A stretch of 64,000 bases of DNA from Zoogloea ramigera (GCF_006539865.1 NZ_BJNV01000010.1:62001-126000); one strand, 5' to 3'; shown: positions 27,731-37,961, counted from the first letter of the stretch. Numbers and translations: made by a program. Notes: generated by a model from the letters alone, not told the origin.

Positions 27731-27973
27731 ATGTTGAGCATCAAGATCCTCGGCCCCGGCTGCGCCAACTGCCGGAAACTCGAACAAATCGCCCATGAAG
27801 CCGTGGCCGCCCTCGGCATCGAGGCGGAGATCAGCAAGGTCACCGACATGCAGCAGATCATCGCCTACGACGTGCTGAAAACGCCCGGGCTGGTGATCAA
27901 CGAGAAGCTGGTGTCGTCCGGGCGGATTCCCACGCCCCAGTCGGTCGCCGAGTGGATCCGCGCGGCCGGCTGA
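27731..27973 (+). CDS. Small thioredoxin-like redox protein (MTH895/TM0996 family)
   Basis: This is an 80-residue single thioredoxin fold with the redox motif Cys11-Ala-Asn-Cys14 in GPGCANCRK and the cis-proline in TPGLVINEKL. It starts 2 bases after the permease stop. This permease-thioredoxin pairing is recurrent in bacteria, and the protein may supply electrons or thiols to the Cys motif of the permease; that is inference. It is the last gene of the ars cluster. Confidence 0.9.
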   Translation: MLSIKILGPGCANCRKLEQIAHEAVAALGIEAEISKVTDMQQIIAYDVLKTPGLVINEKLVSSGRIPTPQSVAEWIRAAG

Positions 27974-28212
27974 AGCAGGCGCCTTGTGCGGGCTCCGGGA
28001 CTTGGGTAGATTCGCGGGAAATTTTTGGCACAGCCGCGCCGGAAGCCGGTGAATGTAAAAACCGGCGCCGGGCGTGTCACCGCGTTTAAAGACGTCGGGC
28101 GGGTTCCGCGCATCGCCGGAAACGATGGAACCAGCCCCCGAGCATTTTCAGCGCCCGCCCGCAGGCTTTGCGCTCAGCGCGAAGCAGGGCGGCGCGACGA
28201 CCCGTAGAGAGC

Positions 28213-28545
28213 ATGAGAACAAACCTTAAGGTCCCCTTCGCCGAGAAGGACGAAGCCAAGAAGCTGGGCGCCCGCTGGGATGCGGCGCGCAAGCTGTGGT
28301 ACGTGGAAGGCAAGGCGGATCTGACCCCGTTTGCCCGCTGGTCGCCCAGCCCCCACGACGGCGCCGCGGCGGCTCCTGCCCCTGCAAAGGCGGCTGGGCG
28401 CAAGATGGAGGCGAGCAGCCTGGTCATCGTCGGCAGCGGCTACCGCGCCTGCCCGCCCGTCTGCGAGTGCCCGCCCTGGGAGGTCTGCTCCCGCTGCGAG
28501 GGCGTTTCGTTTTCAGCGCCGGCGAGCGCGAAGGCGCCGGTTTGA
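28213..28545 (+). CDS. DUF5710 domain protein with C-terminal cysteine cluster
   Basis: In this 110-residue protein, residues 1-43 (LKVPFAEKDEAKKLGARWDA then WYV) match the DUF5710 domain. That domain is found in plasmid and phage DNA-metabolism proteins, often fused to primases or DNA methylases. After an Ala/Pro linker, residues 80-95 carry Cys80, Cys84, Cys86, Cys92 and Cys95 (CPPVCECPPWEVCSRC), likely a zinc site. It stands alone here, reading with the next gene. The upstream 27974-28212 contains no gene. Confidence 0.65.
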   Translation: MRTNLKVPFAEKDEAKKLGARWDAARKLWYVEGKADLTPFARWSPSPHDGAAAAPAPAKAAGRKMEASSLVIVGSGYRACPPVCECPPWEVCSRCEGVSFSAPASAKAPV

Positions 28546-28567
28546 ACCCCCAGCCAGCGAGCATCCG

Positions 28568-29302
28568 ATGGACGAACTGATCGCCCAGCTTCAGCGGCTC
28601 TACCTGCCCGACACACCCGCTGCCGCCCTGACCACCATGCTGCGCGGGGAGAGCGAGGCGAGCGTCGATCTCGTCGGCCCCGGCGGGCTGGTGGGTGCCC
28701 TGGTCATCGAACTCGACAGCGGCTTCTGGACGCAGGCTGCGCAGCTTTACGAGGGCGTGCAGACCGAGCTCGATCTGCCGGCCCCGGCGGTTTCGGTGTC
28801 GGGCGGCAAGGCTTACGGGCTGTGGTTCTCGTTTGCCACGGCGGAGCCGCTGGCCCGGGCCGCGGCATTTGCCGAAGGCCTCCGCCAGCATTACCTGGCC
28901 GAGGTGCCGACCACGCGGGTCACGCTACACCCCCAGGCTCCCCTCAAGCTGGTGCCGGCCCACCAGGGCGATGGCAGATGGTCGGCCTACATCGACGCCA
29001 GCCTCGGCAGCATGTTCGTCGACGAGCCCTGGCTGGAGATGGCCCCGAGCCCGCACAAGCAGGCGGAACTTCTGGCTGGGCAGGCAAGCATCAAGCCCGA
29101 CGTCCTTGAAAGGGCGCTGGGCATCCTGCAACCGGCTGCAACCAGCGCGCCAGCTTACACACCCACCGGGGAGACCGACGGCGTCCATCAGGAGCCCGTT
29201 GGCTTTCTGCTCGCCATCATGAACGATGCTGCGGTGGACACCGGCCTGAGGATAGAGGCCGCCAAGGCGCTGCTGCCGTATTTCCGCAAGGCGCTCGACT
29301 GA
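28568..29302 (+). CDS. Hypothetical protein
   Basis: The 244-residue protein starts at ATG 28568, 22 bp after the DUF5710 gene, so the two are probably cotranscribed. It is soluble and acidic. A segment around residues 75-85 (VSVSGGKAYGLWFSFATAEP) and the C-terminal MNDAAVDTGLRIEAAKALLP are the most conserved-looking parts; the latter resembles the end of phage terminase small subunits. I do not recognise the family. The context looks accessory. Confidence 0.55.
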   Translation: MDELIAQLQRLYLPDTPAAALTTMLRGESEASVDLVGPGGLVGALVIELDSGFWTQAAQLYEGVQTELDLPAPAVSVSGGKAYGLWFSFATAEPLARAAAFAEGLRQHYLAEVPTTRVTLHPQAPLKLVPAHQGDGRWSAYIDASLGSMFVDEPWLEMAPSPHKQAELLAGQASIKPDVLERALGILQPAATSAPAYTPTGETDGVHQEPVGFLLAIMNDAAVDTGLRIEAAKALLPYFRKALD

Positions 29303-29392
29303 GCTTTCGCAGCCCCGTCGGACTCGAAAGAGATCGGCTGCAGATCCGCCCAGCCGAATTTTCCCTTTGACTCTTCGAGCCCTTGCAGGCCG

Positions 29393-29611
29393 CTAGACCG
29401 GTGGCTCGCCCTGATGGAAACCCTGGCAGGGCCGCAGCTCCGGGCGTGAGTCGGCGTCCCCCATGTCTTCCCGCCAGCGCTCGGCGTCGGCGTCCCGCCG
29501 GGGCGGGAGCTCGAGGCCTTGTGTCGCCAGGCGGGCGAGTCTTGACGCGCAGCTGCTCTCGCTGATCCAGCGCAGCAGGGCATCGAACACCGTGAGCTTC
29601 GCCTGCCCCAC
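29393..29611 (-). CDS. Small hypothetical protein
   Basis: A 72-residue frame from GTG 29611 (a TTG at 29626 would overlap the upstream stop) reads VGQAKLTVFDALLRWISESS and then a charged tail. It follows the CYHC-motif gene in the same direction, almost without a gap. The coding assignment rests on spacing and on the frame being open, so it is uncertain. Confidence 0.35.
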   Translation of the reverse strand: MGQAKLTVFDALLRWISESSCASRLARLATQGLELPPRRDADAERWREDMGDADSRPELRPCQGFHQGEPPV

Positions 29612-29619
29612 CGGGCCGC

Positions 29620-29859
29620 CTAGCAACGGTAATCCGGGCGGCGATACTCGCGCATCACGCGCTCCTGCTCGGCGAGGCTGCGCGAGCGGTTCAGCTCGGT
29701 CTGCCGCACCCCGAAGGCGTCGCGCGCAGCGGTCGTGTTGCGGGCCGCCTCGATGGAGCGGATGCAGCGCCAGCGCACACCAGCCCGGGTCGTGACCTGC
29801 CGCATGTTTTCCGGGCGGTGGTAGGACATGCAGTGATAACAGTAGATCTTGTCCATCAT
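29620..29859 (-). CDS. Small protein with CYHC zinc-finger-like motif
   Basis: The 79-residue protein starts at ATG 29859 with GGAGA 7 bases upstream. The N-terminus MMDKIYCYHCMSYHRPENM has a C-x2-C pair and a later Cys in RWRCIRSIE, suggesting zinc binding. The rest is Arg-rich and helical. I recognise no family. With the three neighbouring small genes it forms an accessory patch between the ars cluster and the carboxypeptidase. Confidence 0.55.
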   Translation of the reverse strand: MMDKIYCYHCMSYHRPENMRQVTTRAGVRWRCIRSIEAARNTTAARDAFGVRQTELNRSRSLAEQERVMREYRRPDYRC

Positions 29860-30051
29860 CTGGGGCTCTCCGTGGGGGGAATCTCGCTGCCGTGCTACGG
29901 GTCGGGCAACAGCATGCGCATCCGAGGTTGCAGAAGCATGACGTTCGCCACGCCGGCAGGCCCGCGGTGGCAACAGCCCGGCCTGTCATATTGGCGGCAC
30001 CTTTGCGGGGCTAGACTGACAAGGTCCACGGCCTGAAGCGGGAGAGCCTGC

Positions 30052-31095
30052 ATGCACTACGGAGAGCGCGAGCCCCCCGAACTGGTTGAACTTGAACGCC
30101 TGGTGAGCGCCTTCGGCGACATGCTCGAACTGCGGGTGATGTGCGAGGTGAGCGCCGGCGCCCGCAACTTTCCGGTGTATGCCATCACCCTTGGCAACCC
30201 GGCGCCCGGCGTGCCGGCGGTGGGTTATTTCGGTGGCGTCCATGGGGTCGAGCGGATCGGCTCGGCGGTGGTGCTGGCTTTTTTGCGCAGCGTGATCATG
30301 CGGCTGCGCTGGGACGAGACGCTCCACCACCAGCTCGAACACCTGCGGATGGTTTTCATGCCGGTGGTGAACCCCGGCGGGCTCGCCAGGGGAACGCGGG
30401 CCAACCCGGCCGGCGTCGACCTCATGCGCAACGCGCCGCTGGATGCCCGCGACCCGGTGCCATGGCTGCTCGGCGGCCAGCGGTTCAGCCCGTGGCTGCC
30501 CTGGTATCGCGGCCGCCAGGGCGAACCCATGCAGCCGGAAAGCCAGGCCCTATGCCAGGTCGTCGAAGGCGAGCTGCTCAGCCACGACTTCAGCATCGCG
30601 GTGGATTGCCACTCGGGTTTCGGCACCAGCGACCGCATCTGGTTTCCCTACGCCAGCACCCGCCTGCCGATCGCCCACCTGCCCGAGATGCACGCGCTGG
30701 CCGAGATCCTCGACCAGACCCAGCTTCACCACCCCTACGTGTTCGAACCCCAGAGCAGCCAGTACCTCACCCACGGCGACCTGTGGGACCACCTCTATCA
30801 GCGCGCCGGCCTCGAGCCGGCCTGCATCCACCTGCCCCTGACCCTCGAGATGGGGTCGTGGCTATGGGTCAAGAAAAACCCCCGGCAAATGCTGTCCCTG
30901 CTGGGCTTCTTCAACCCCCTCATCGCCCACCGCCACGCCCGGGTCTTGCGCCGGCACATCCATTGGCTGGAGTTCATCGGACGCGCCGCCTGCGGCCACC
31001 GGGGCTGGGTGCCGACGGGCCCCGAACGGGCCCGCCACCGGGAGCTGGCCCTGCGCCGCTGGTACGACATGGGAGGCGTGAGTGATGCCGACTAA
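30052..31095 (+). CDS. M14-family zinc carboxypeptidase
   Basis: The 347-residue protein has zinc ligands His64 and Glu67 in GGVHGVERIGS and His187 in VDCHSGFG. The substrate-binding region shows NPGGLARGTRANPAGVDLMR, and a catalytic-type Glu lies in LTLEMGSW. The absence of a signal peptide suggests a cytoplasmic peptidase, perhaps acting on small peptides or amidated amino acids as in succinylglutamate desuccinylase relatives. Its 3' end overlaps the next gene, a hydrolase, by 11 bases, so the pair form an operon. Confidence 0.85.
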   Translation: MHYGEREPPELVELERLVSAFGDMLELRVMCEVSAGARNFPVYAITLGNPAPGVPAVGYFGGVHGVERIGSAVVLAFLRSVIMRLRWDETLHHQLEHLRMVFMPVVNPGGLARGTRANPAGVDLMRNAPLDARDPVPWLLGGQRFSPWLPWYRGRQGEPMQPESQALCQVVEGELLSHDFSIAVDCHSGFGTSDRIWFPYASTRLPIAHLPEMHALAEILDQTQLHHPYVFEPQSSQYLTHGDLWDHLYQRAGLEPACIHLPLTLEMGSWLWVKKNPRQMLSLLGFFNPLIAHRHARVLRRHIHWLEFIGRAACGHRGWVPTGPERARHRELALRRWYDMGGVSDAD

Positions 31096-31921
31096 GGATC
31101 ACGGCCACATCTGCCGCCCCGACATCGTGGGTAGCCTCCATCGGTCGGGCACATGGCTGCTGCTGCGCGGCCTGACCCGCGAGGCCGGCCATTGGGGCGA
31201 CTTCCCGTGCCAGCTGCAGGCCGCCTTGCCGGAGGCGCGCATCCTGGCCATCGACCTGCCCGGCAACGGCACGCTGCATCGGCAGGCCAGCCCAAGCACC
31301 ATTCCGGCAATGGTCGCCGCCTGTCGCGCCGAACTCGCCACCCGGGGCGTGGCCGGGCCCGTGCATCTGGTGGCCATGTCCCTCGGCGCGATGGTGGCCG
31401 TCGCCTGGGCGGCCGCGCACCCGGATGAGCTTAGCGGCAGCGTGCTCATCAACGGCAGCCTGAGGGGCATCAACCCCCTGCATCAGCGCCTGCAACCGGC
31501 AAGCTGGCTGCCGCTGATGTCGGTCCCCCTGAAACGGACGGCCCGGGATAAGGAGGCGGCGATCCTGCGCCTGACCAGCCACAGGGCCCCCCCGGATGTG
31601 CTCGACGACTGGGAAAGGCTCGCCGGGCAGCACCCCGTGTCGACACGCAACGCCTTGCGCCAGCTGCTCGCCGCAGCCCGCTTCAAGGCCCCGACATCGC
31701 AGCCTGGAGTGCCGATGCTGGTGCTTTGTGGCGGGCAGGATGCACTGGTCTCGCCGGAATGCTCACTCGCCATCGCGCGGCGCTGGGATCTGCCTGTTCA
31801 TCTGCACCGGGATGCTGGCCATGACCTGCCGCTGGACGACGGCGCCTGGGTGGCGGCGCGGATCAAGGACTGGGCGGCATGGCTGGATTCAGCGCCCCCT
31901 CAGCCGCCACGGGCCGGATGA
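31085..31921 (+). CDS. Alpha/beta-hydrolase
   Basis: The protein has 278 residues from ATG 31085, with GGGAGG 8 bases upstream; GTG 31082 is an alternative. The nucleophile Ser is in VAMSLGAMVA, with the first Gly of the usual G-x-S-x-G replaced by Ala. The acid is Asp in GGQDALVSPE and the base His in DAGHDLPLDD, so the triad is complete. An oxyanion-type loop near LLLRGLTREAGHW replaces the common HGxxG. It is translationally overlapped with the carboxypeptidase. The substrate is unknown. Confidence 0.85.
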   Translation: MPTKDHGHICRPDIVGSLHRSGTWLLLRGLTREAGHWGDFPCQLQAALPEARILAIDLPGNGTLHRQASPSTIPAMVAACRAELATRGVAGPVHLVAMSLGAMVAVAWAAAHPDELSGSVLINGSLRGINPLHQRLQPASWLPLMSVPLKRTARDKEAAILRLTSHRAPPDVLDDWERLAGQHPVSTRNALRQLLAAARFKAPTSQPGVPMLVLCGGQDALVSPECSLAIARRWDLPVHLHRDAGHDLPLDDGAWVAARIKDWAAWLDSAPPQPPRAG

Positions 31922-32008
31922 AGCAGGCTGGCAAAGCTGGCGCGGGCCAGCCCAACGCGAAATTGCTGGATCGGGGGCGGGGCTATCGTTAGAATGCGGG
32001 CCTCGTGT

Positions 32009-32092
32009 GCGGACGTGGCGGAATTGGTAGACGCACCAGATTTAGGTTCTGGCGCCCATGGCGTGAGAGTTCGAGTCTCTCCGTCCGCACCA
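32009..32092 (+). tRNA. tRNA-Leu(UAG)
   Basis: GCGGACG (32009-32015) pairs with CGTCCGC (32082-32088), with discriminator A and encoded CCA. The anticodon loop TTTAGGT gives anticodon TAG, reading CUA codons. The 84-nt length and variable arm fit class II leucine tRNA. A TAGAAT box lies at 31990-31995. Confidence 0.97.
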
Positions 32093-32366
32093 CTGGCAGA
32101 AAAGCCTCTAGTACGTGACTGTACATTCCCTCGTGGCCCGCTTCAGGGCCCTCTGTGAAGCCCCGGCGGTCCACCGATCGCGGCGGGGTTCAATCTTGCG
32201 TGTGTCCGGAGCCCGGACACACGGCGCCTCACCGATACCATGTCTCGTCCCCAGCACCCGGGCTTCGTTTGCCTTGCCCGGGCCGGGCAGACGCGCCTGC
32301 CGTCCGGCGTCGTGGCTCGCAAAGCCAACGCCGAGGCGGGGTTCGGAAACCCGGGCACAAATAAAA
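32093..32366. other. Non-coding stretch after tRNA-Leu
   Basis: No convincing gene is seen. A strong plus-strand terminator for the tRNA is not obvious here. Confidence 0.3.
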
Positions 32367-33542
<1,176 letters not shown>

Positions 33543-33566
33543 AACAGGTAACGCGAGAGGAGGGCG

Positions 33567-34118
33567 TCAGCCCTCCGGCAGCAGGGTGCGGGCGCCCTCG
33601 AAGCGGGCGGCGTAGTAGCGGCTGTCCATGCGGTCCACCCTCACCTTGCCGCGGCTGTTGGGGGCGTGGATGAACCTGCCGTCCCCCAGGTAGATGCCCA
33701 TGTGCGAGTACGACCGGCCCAGGGTGTTGAAGAACACCAGATCGCCCGGCCGGATCGCGTGGGACGCCACGGGGCGGGTGCGCTCGGCGATGCCGGCGGC
33801 GTTGTAGGGCAGCTTGCGGCCGCTTACCTGCTCGACGATGTAGCTCACCATCCCGCTGCAATCGAGCCCGGCTTCCGGGTTCTTGCCGCCGAAACGATAG
33901 CCCGTGTCCAGGAGACCGAGCGCGTAAAGCACGACCTCCTGGGCGTGGTCGTCGCTGGGCAGGGCAAACCAGTTGCGATTTGCCGGCGCGCCAGCGTAAG
34001 GCTTGCCGGGGTAGGTGGCCTGGCGGATCGGTGTCTGGCCGCAGCCAGCCAGAAGCGCCGCAAGCAACAGCAGCGCCGCGCGCCGTTCAGGCCGTGAGGC
34101 GGAAGGTAACCGGGCCAT
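33567..34118 (-). CDS. NlpC/P60 family lipoprotein peptidase
   Basis: The 183-residue protein has a lipoprotein signal peptide whose lipobox LLAGC gives lipidated Cys26. The C-terminal NlpC/P60 domain has catalytic Cys87 ([10 protein letters not shown]), His139 ([10 protein letters not shown]) and a polar third residue at His151. Such enzymes cut gamma-D-Glu-diaminopimelate links in peptidoglycan peptides, here at the outer membrane's inner face. Its start overlaps the end of dtd by 32 bp, so it is translated as part of the leftward SIMPL-dtd-NlpC operon. Confidence 0.92.
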   Translation of the reverse strand: MARLPSASRPERRAALLLLAALLAGCGQTPIRQATYPGKPYAGAPANRNWFALPSDDHAQEVVLYALGLLDTGYRFGGKNPEAGLDCSGMVSYIVEQVSGRKLPYNAAGIAERTRPVASHAIRPGDLVFFNTLGRSYSHMGIYLGDGRFIHAPNSRGKVRVDRMDSRYYAARFEGARTLLPEG

Positions 34119-34524
34119 GATTCACCAGTGAAACAGTCATTTCGGCGCCGAACTCGCCGGTCGCCACCATCGGGTGACGGCTGCGGGCAAGGGCGACGAC
34201 TTCGTTGAACAGGCGCTCGGCCTCGTCCGGGGGCGCTGCCGGCGTAAAGCTGGCGCGGGTGCCCTTGGCCGTATCCGCGGCGAGGGTGAACTGGGACACC
34301 AGCAGCAGCCCGCCGCCGGTATCGGCAAGGGAGCGGTTCATCCGCCCCTCGGCGTCGGCAAACACCCGGTAGCCCAGCAAGCGCTCCACCATCCGCGCGG
34401 CGTTGGCGGGCTGATCGCCACGCTCGACGGCCACAAGCGCCAGCAGGCCCGGCCCGATCTCGCCGACCGTGCGCCCGCCTACTGTCACCCGGGCTTCGAG
34501 GACACGCTGGATGACGCTGATCAT
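34087..34524 (-). CDS. dtd: D-aminoacyl-tRNA deacylase
   Basis: The 145-residue Dtd removes D-amino acids (and glycine mischarged on tRNA-Ala) from t[18 protein letters not shown] at the N-terminus, the SQFTLAAD motif and the C-terminal NHGPVTFRL with its Gly-cisPro element are all present, and the length is standard. Its ATG overlaps the stop of the SIMPL gene in ATGA, and its end overlaps the NlpC/P60 gene. Confidence 0.95.
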   Translation of the reverse strand: MISVIQRVLEARVTVGGRTVGEIGPGLLALVAVERGDQPANAARMVERLLGYRVFADAEGRMNRSLADTGGGLLLVSQFTLAADTAKGTRASFTPAAPPDEAERLFNEVVALARSRHPMVATGEFGAEMTVSLVNHGPVTFRLTA

Positions 34525-35222
34525 TCGAAGAGCTCGATCTCACCCGTGACGTTGACCGTGACCGGGCTGTCGCCGGCCTCGATGGGCGCCGGCGCCGCAT
34601 CGGCGGCCATGGCGGCGCGGGCGTAGGCCACCATCGGCCGCGGCGGCTGGGCATTGCCGCTGTTCACGGCCACGCGCTTGATCTTCCATTTCTTGTGGAG
34701 GCTGCCAGCCACCAGGCGAGCGCGGGCTTCGAAGGCCGCCAGGGCGTCGGCGATGGCCTCGTCCTCGGTCTTCTTCCAGGTTTCGGGGGAGGGCGCAGCG
34801 TTGAGGCCGGCCACCGCCATGGTCTGCTGGAGCTTGCCGATGAGTTCGGACAGCGGCGCCGCCTCGCGGCTCTCGAGGGCCAGCGTCGAGCGCATGCGCC
34901 AGCCTTCGATGTTGCGGCTGTTCTTGCCATAGACCGGGTAGGTGTTGCTGCCGGCGGTGCGAACCTTGACGGCCGGGTAGGCACGCCCGGCTTGCACGGC
35001 CTGGGCGATGACGGCATTCACCTTGCGGGCGAGCTCGGCCGGGTTGCTGTCGCTCGCCTCGTGATACACCTGGGCGCGAAACTGATCGTTGGGCGCGCTG
35101 CGGCTGCTTTCCACCGAGATCTCGGCGGTCGGCAGGGCTGGCGCTGAAGCTTCCGCCGCATGGAGCGGCGAGGCGAGGAGGCCAAGGACGGAGACGAGAG
35201 ACAACAGGGTGCGTTTTTGCAT
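34521..35222 (-). CDS. SIMPL domain-containing periplasmic protein (DUF541)
   Basis: The 233-residue protein starts at ATG 35222 with a cleavable signal peptide ([20 protein letters not shown] then HAAEA). The SIMPL fold spans most of the mature protein, with [20 protein letters not shown] and [11 protein letters not shown] at the end. Homologues such as YggE reduce oxidative stress or associate with envelope proteins; the molecular function is unknown. The gene heads a three-gene operon with dtd and the NlpC/P60 gene. The frame continues upstream to 35618 but lacks coding character. Confidence 0.88.
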   Translation of the reverse strand: MQKRTLLSLVSVLGLLASPLHAAEASAPALPTAEISVESSRSAPNDQFRAQVYHEASDSNPAELARKVNAVIAQAVQAGRAYPAVKVRTAGSNTYPVYGKNSRNIEGWRMRSTLALESREAAPLSELIGKLQQTMAVAGLNAAPSPETWKKTEDEAIADALAAFEARARLVAGSLHKKWKIKRVAVNSGNAQPPRPMVAYARAAMAADAAPAPIEAGDSPVTVNVTGEIELFE

Positions 35223-35412
35223 GGGTGCGCTCACCGGATGAATGTCAGATTTATAACGCGGATTTCGCCACACGGCCCGCCGAATTGCAAAGGCCATCGA
35301 CCAAATCGCCCTTGGGCCGATCGCAAAGTGTGGCCGAAACGCTGTTTCCTGCTTGACGCGCCGGGCACCACGGCGGCAGCATCCGCCGCTTTGCACCTGA
35401 AGGGGGTTGTCG

Positions 35413-36312
35413 ATGACCGTAAACCCGCGCTGGATCGGAGCAGGGCTGGTGGCCCTGTCGGCCCTGTCCTTCGGGGCGATGGCGATCTTCGCGCGCTTCG
35501 CGTTTGCCGGCGGCGTGGATGTCACGGCGCTGCTGTTCTTGCGTTTCCTGATTGCCGGCGCCCTGATGGCAGGGGTGATGATCGCCTCGCGCCGCCCCTG
35601 GCCCACACGGCGCAACACGCTGACGCTCGCGCTGATGGGCGGTGTCGGCTATGTGGCGCAGGCCCTGTGTTTCTTTCTTGCCCTCAAGCACGCCTCGGCG
35701 GGGCTGGTGGCCTTGCTGCTCTACCTTTACCCCTTTCTCGTCACCTTGCTCGGGGTGATTTTTGCAGGCGAGCGGCTCACATTGCTGCGCGCCCTCGCCG
35801 TGCTGTCGGCGCTGCTGGGCACCGCGCTGACGATAGGTGCGGGCCTCGCCGGGAGCCCGCTTGGGATCGGGCTCGGCGTTGCCGCGGCGATGATCTATTC
35901 GATCTACATCATCGTCGGCAACCGCGTGCTGAAGGAAGAAGACCCGCTGGCGGCGGCAACGGTGGTGATGCTCGCCGCGGCCGGCGTGTTTGGTCTGCTG
36001 GTGCTTGGCGGGACACCACATTTTCCGCAGTCCGCCACCGCATGGGCTGCGGTGCTGGCAATTGCGCTCGTCTCGACCGTCGTGGCGATGGTGGGCTTCT
36101 TTGCGGGCATCAAGCGTCTGGGCGCCGCCGACGCGGCGACGCTGTCAACCCTCGAGCCGGTCGTGACCTTTGCGCTGGCAGCGATCTTTCTGGACGAGCC
36201 GGTGACCGCATCGCAGATGGCCGGCGGCGCGATCGTGCTCGGCGCCGTGATCGCCCTGGCCCGTGGCCAGGCCGCACCGGATCAGGACAAGGGTTCGACG
36301 AGCTCCCGGTAA
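35413..36312 (+). CDS. EamA/DMT-family transporter
   Basis: The protein has 299 residues from ATG 35413, with AGGGGG 6 bases upstream; TTG 35407 is rejected. Ten transmembrane segments form two EamA repeats, the second beginning near GLGVAAAMIYSIYIIVGN. The signature LEPVVTFALAAIFLDEPVT is in the last repeat. The family exports amino acids, nucleosides or other metabolites; the substrate here is unknown. Its 3' end overlaps the convergent DUF2189 gene by 31 bp. Confidence 0.92.
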   Translation: MTVNPRWIGAGLVALSALSFGAMAIFARFAFAGGVDVTALLFLRFLIAGALMAGVMIASRRPWPTRRNTLTLALMGGVGYVAQALCFFLALKHASAGLVALLLYLYPFLVTLLGVIFAGERLTLLRALAVLSALLGTALTIGAGLAGSPLGIGLGVAAAMIYSIYIIVGNRVLKEEDPLAAATVVMLAAAGVFGLLVLGGTPHFPQSATAWAAVLAIALVSTVVAMVGFFAGIKRLGAADAATLSTLEPVVTFALAAIFLDEPVTASQMAGGAIVLGAVIALARGQAAPDQDKGSTSSR

Positions 36313-37076
36313 GCGTGCCAGGTGGCATGGCCGACCACGGGCATCATGACCACCAGGCCGATGTGGAAGCTGAGAAAGCCGATGAGGGTCAGCGTGACGA
36401 TCAGCGCTGCCCACACCAGGAGCGGCAGCGGGTTGAGCATCAGCGCCCGGAGGCTGGCCAGCATCGAGGTGATGGCGTCCTGGTTGCGGTCCAGCATCAG
36501 CGGGATGGACACCACGCTCAAGGCAAACACGAACAGCGCAAAGCCGGCCCCCACGGCCACGTACACCAGCAGGAAGTCGATGTTTTCGAGGGCCAACAGC
36601 TGGGACAGGAAACCGTCCAGGCTGGGCATCTCCTGGGTGTAGAACATCGCGAAGATGACCATCGAGGCCCGCGCCCAGATCAGGAAAACCACCGTCAGCA
36701 CGCCCGCAAAGAGCGCGATGTTGCCCAGGTTGCGCCGCCACACGGTCAGCGTGGGCAGAAGCACCCCCGGTAGCCCGAGCTCGCGGCGACGCGACAACTC
36801 GTAGAGCCCCATCGCAAAGAAGGGCGCCACGAGAAAGAAGCCCGTGGTGACCGCCGAGGTGTAGGCGTAGGCGTGGGCGAAGACGAAGGTGGTGAGCAGC
36901 CCCATGGCCGTGAAACAGAAGCCATAGAACAGGCTCGACCGGGCACAAGCCCGGAAATCGGCAAAACCGAGGCGTATCCAGCGGAACGGCGCGCCGATGC
37001 CGATGACACGGACGTTAGGAAAAGGGAGCGCAGCCTCTGCGCCCGGGGAATCTGCGGGGGTATCTTGCTGAGCCAT
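36282..37076 (-). CDS. DUF2189 integral membrane protein
   Basis: This is a 264-residue protein with six predicted membrane segments, after a soluble N-terminus. It matches the DUF2189 family of proteobacterial inner-membrane proteins; WIRLGFADFRACARSSLFYG is the conserved entry to TM1. These are sometimes labelled cytochrome c oxidase subunit I-like, without experimental support. It is convergent with, and overlaps, the EamA gene. Confidence 0.85.
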   Translation of the reverse strand: MAQQDTPADSPGAEAALPFPNVRVIGIGAPFRWIRLGFADFRACARSSLFYGFCFTAMGLLTTFVFAHAYAYTSAVTTGFFLVAPFFAMGLYELSRRRELGLPGVLLPTLTVWRRNLGNIALFAGVLTVVFLIWARASMVIFAMFYTQEMPSLDGFLSQLLALENIDFLLVYVAVGAGFALFVFALSVVSIPLMLDRNQDAITSMLASLRALMLNPLPLLVWAALIVTLTLIGFLSFHIGLVVMMPVVGHATWHAYRELVEPLS

Positions 37077-37145
37077 GTTCGTCTCCGTTGTCGTTTTTGG
37101 GCTTATGGCTGGCGGTATCCGGATCAGCTATTCATCGGGACACAC

Positions 37146-37961
37146 TCATGAAGAGGGCTGCGCGCCGGCAAAGTTCCACAAGGCATCGAGAACGGCGCCG
37201 GGCGCCTCGGCCATCATCGCGTGGCCGGCGCCCGACAGCACGACCCGGTGGACTTGCGCTGCGTTGCCGAGCGCCTGCACGAGGGGCCCCAACGCCTTGG
37301 GCGGGGTCATGCGGTCGAGGTCGGCGCTGAGCAACAGGGTGGGGCAGCGCACTTTGGCTGCCGACTCGAAACCAGCGGCGTAGGCATTGCAGGCGCTCAT
37401 GTCACGGTGGAGCACGCCGGGCGCCTGGCGCTGCATCAGGCGCTGGTTGAGGGCCGTGAGGTTGACGCCCGGCACGCTGCTCGCACCGAGCTGGCTTTGC
37501 GGAGCGTAGGACCACTGGTTGATCATGCCGTGGGCACGCTCGCGGGCAGACAAGGTGGCCTCGAGCAGCGGCGGCGCCACCGGCATCGGAAACACCGAGC
37601 CGACCAGAGCGAGCCGCGTGATGCGATCGGGCGCCCGGGCCGCGGCTTCAAGCGCGATGAGCGAGCCCATGCTGTGGCCGACCAGCATCGCCTGCTCACA
37701 GCCGAGCCTGGCGAGCAGCGCGAGGATCCAGTCGGCGAGCGCCTCGATGGATTCGAGGGCGGGGCCGGCCGAGCGGCCGTGGCCGGGCAAGTCCGGCGCG
37801 ATGACGTTCCAGCCGTGGGAGGCGAAGTAGCGGGTCTGCAGGGTCCAGACGCTGTGGTCGTGGCCGGCGCCATGGATGAATACCGCGGTGGGGCGGCCCG
37901 GCTGCAGCGGGCGGCCGCCGGTGTAGCAGTAGCAGGTGTCGTCGGAGAGATTCAGGTTCAT
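37146..37961 (-). CDS. Alpha/beta-fold hydrolase
   Basis: The protein has 271 residues from ATG 37961, with GAGG 8 bases upstream; a GTG at 37970 is rejected because it overlaps the ribosome site. HGAG forms the oxyanion hole (FIHGAGHDHSVW), the nucleophile is Ser in VGHSMGSLIAL, the acid Asp in SADLDRMTPP and the base His in SGAGHAMMAEAP, so the triad is complete. It lies 10 bp after metY on the same strand and is probably cotranscribed. It might hydrolyse an ester linked to acyl-homoserine metabolism, but that is speculation. Confidence 0.88.
   Translation of the reverse strand: MNLNLSDDTCYCYTGGRPLQPGRPTAVFIHGAGHDHSVWTLQTRYFASHGWNVIAPDLPGHGRSAGPALESIEALADWILALLARLGCEQAMLVGHSMGSLIALEAAARAPDRITRLALVGSVFPMPVAPPLLEATLSARERAHGMINQWSYAPQSQLGASSVPGVNLTALNQRLMQRQAPGVLHRDMSACNAYAAGFESAAKVRCPTLLLSADLDRMTPPKALGPLVQALGNAAQVHRVVLSGAGHAMMAEAPGAVLDALWNFAGAQPSS

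Noticed and set aside
26486-27973. 495-residue frame overlapping the permease and ending in the thioredoxin-like gene
   Set aside because: Its first part is an out-of-frame reading of the permease. Only the last 80 codons are real, as the thioredoxin-like gene.
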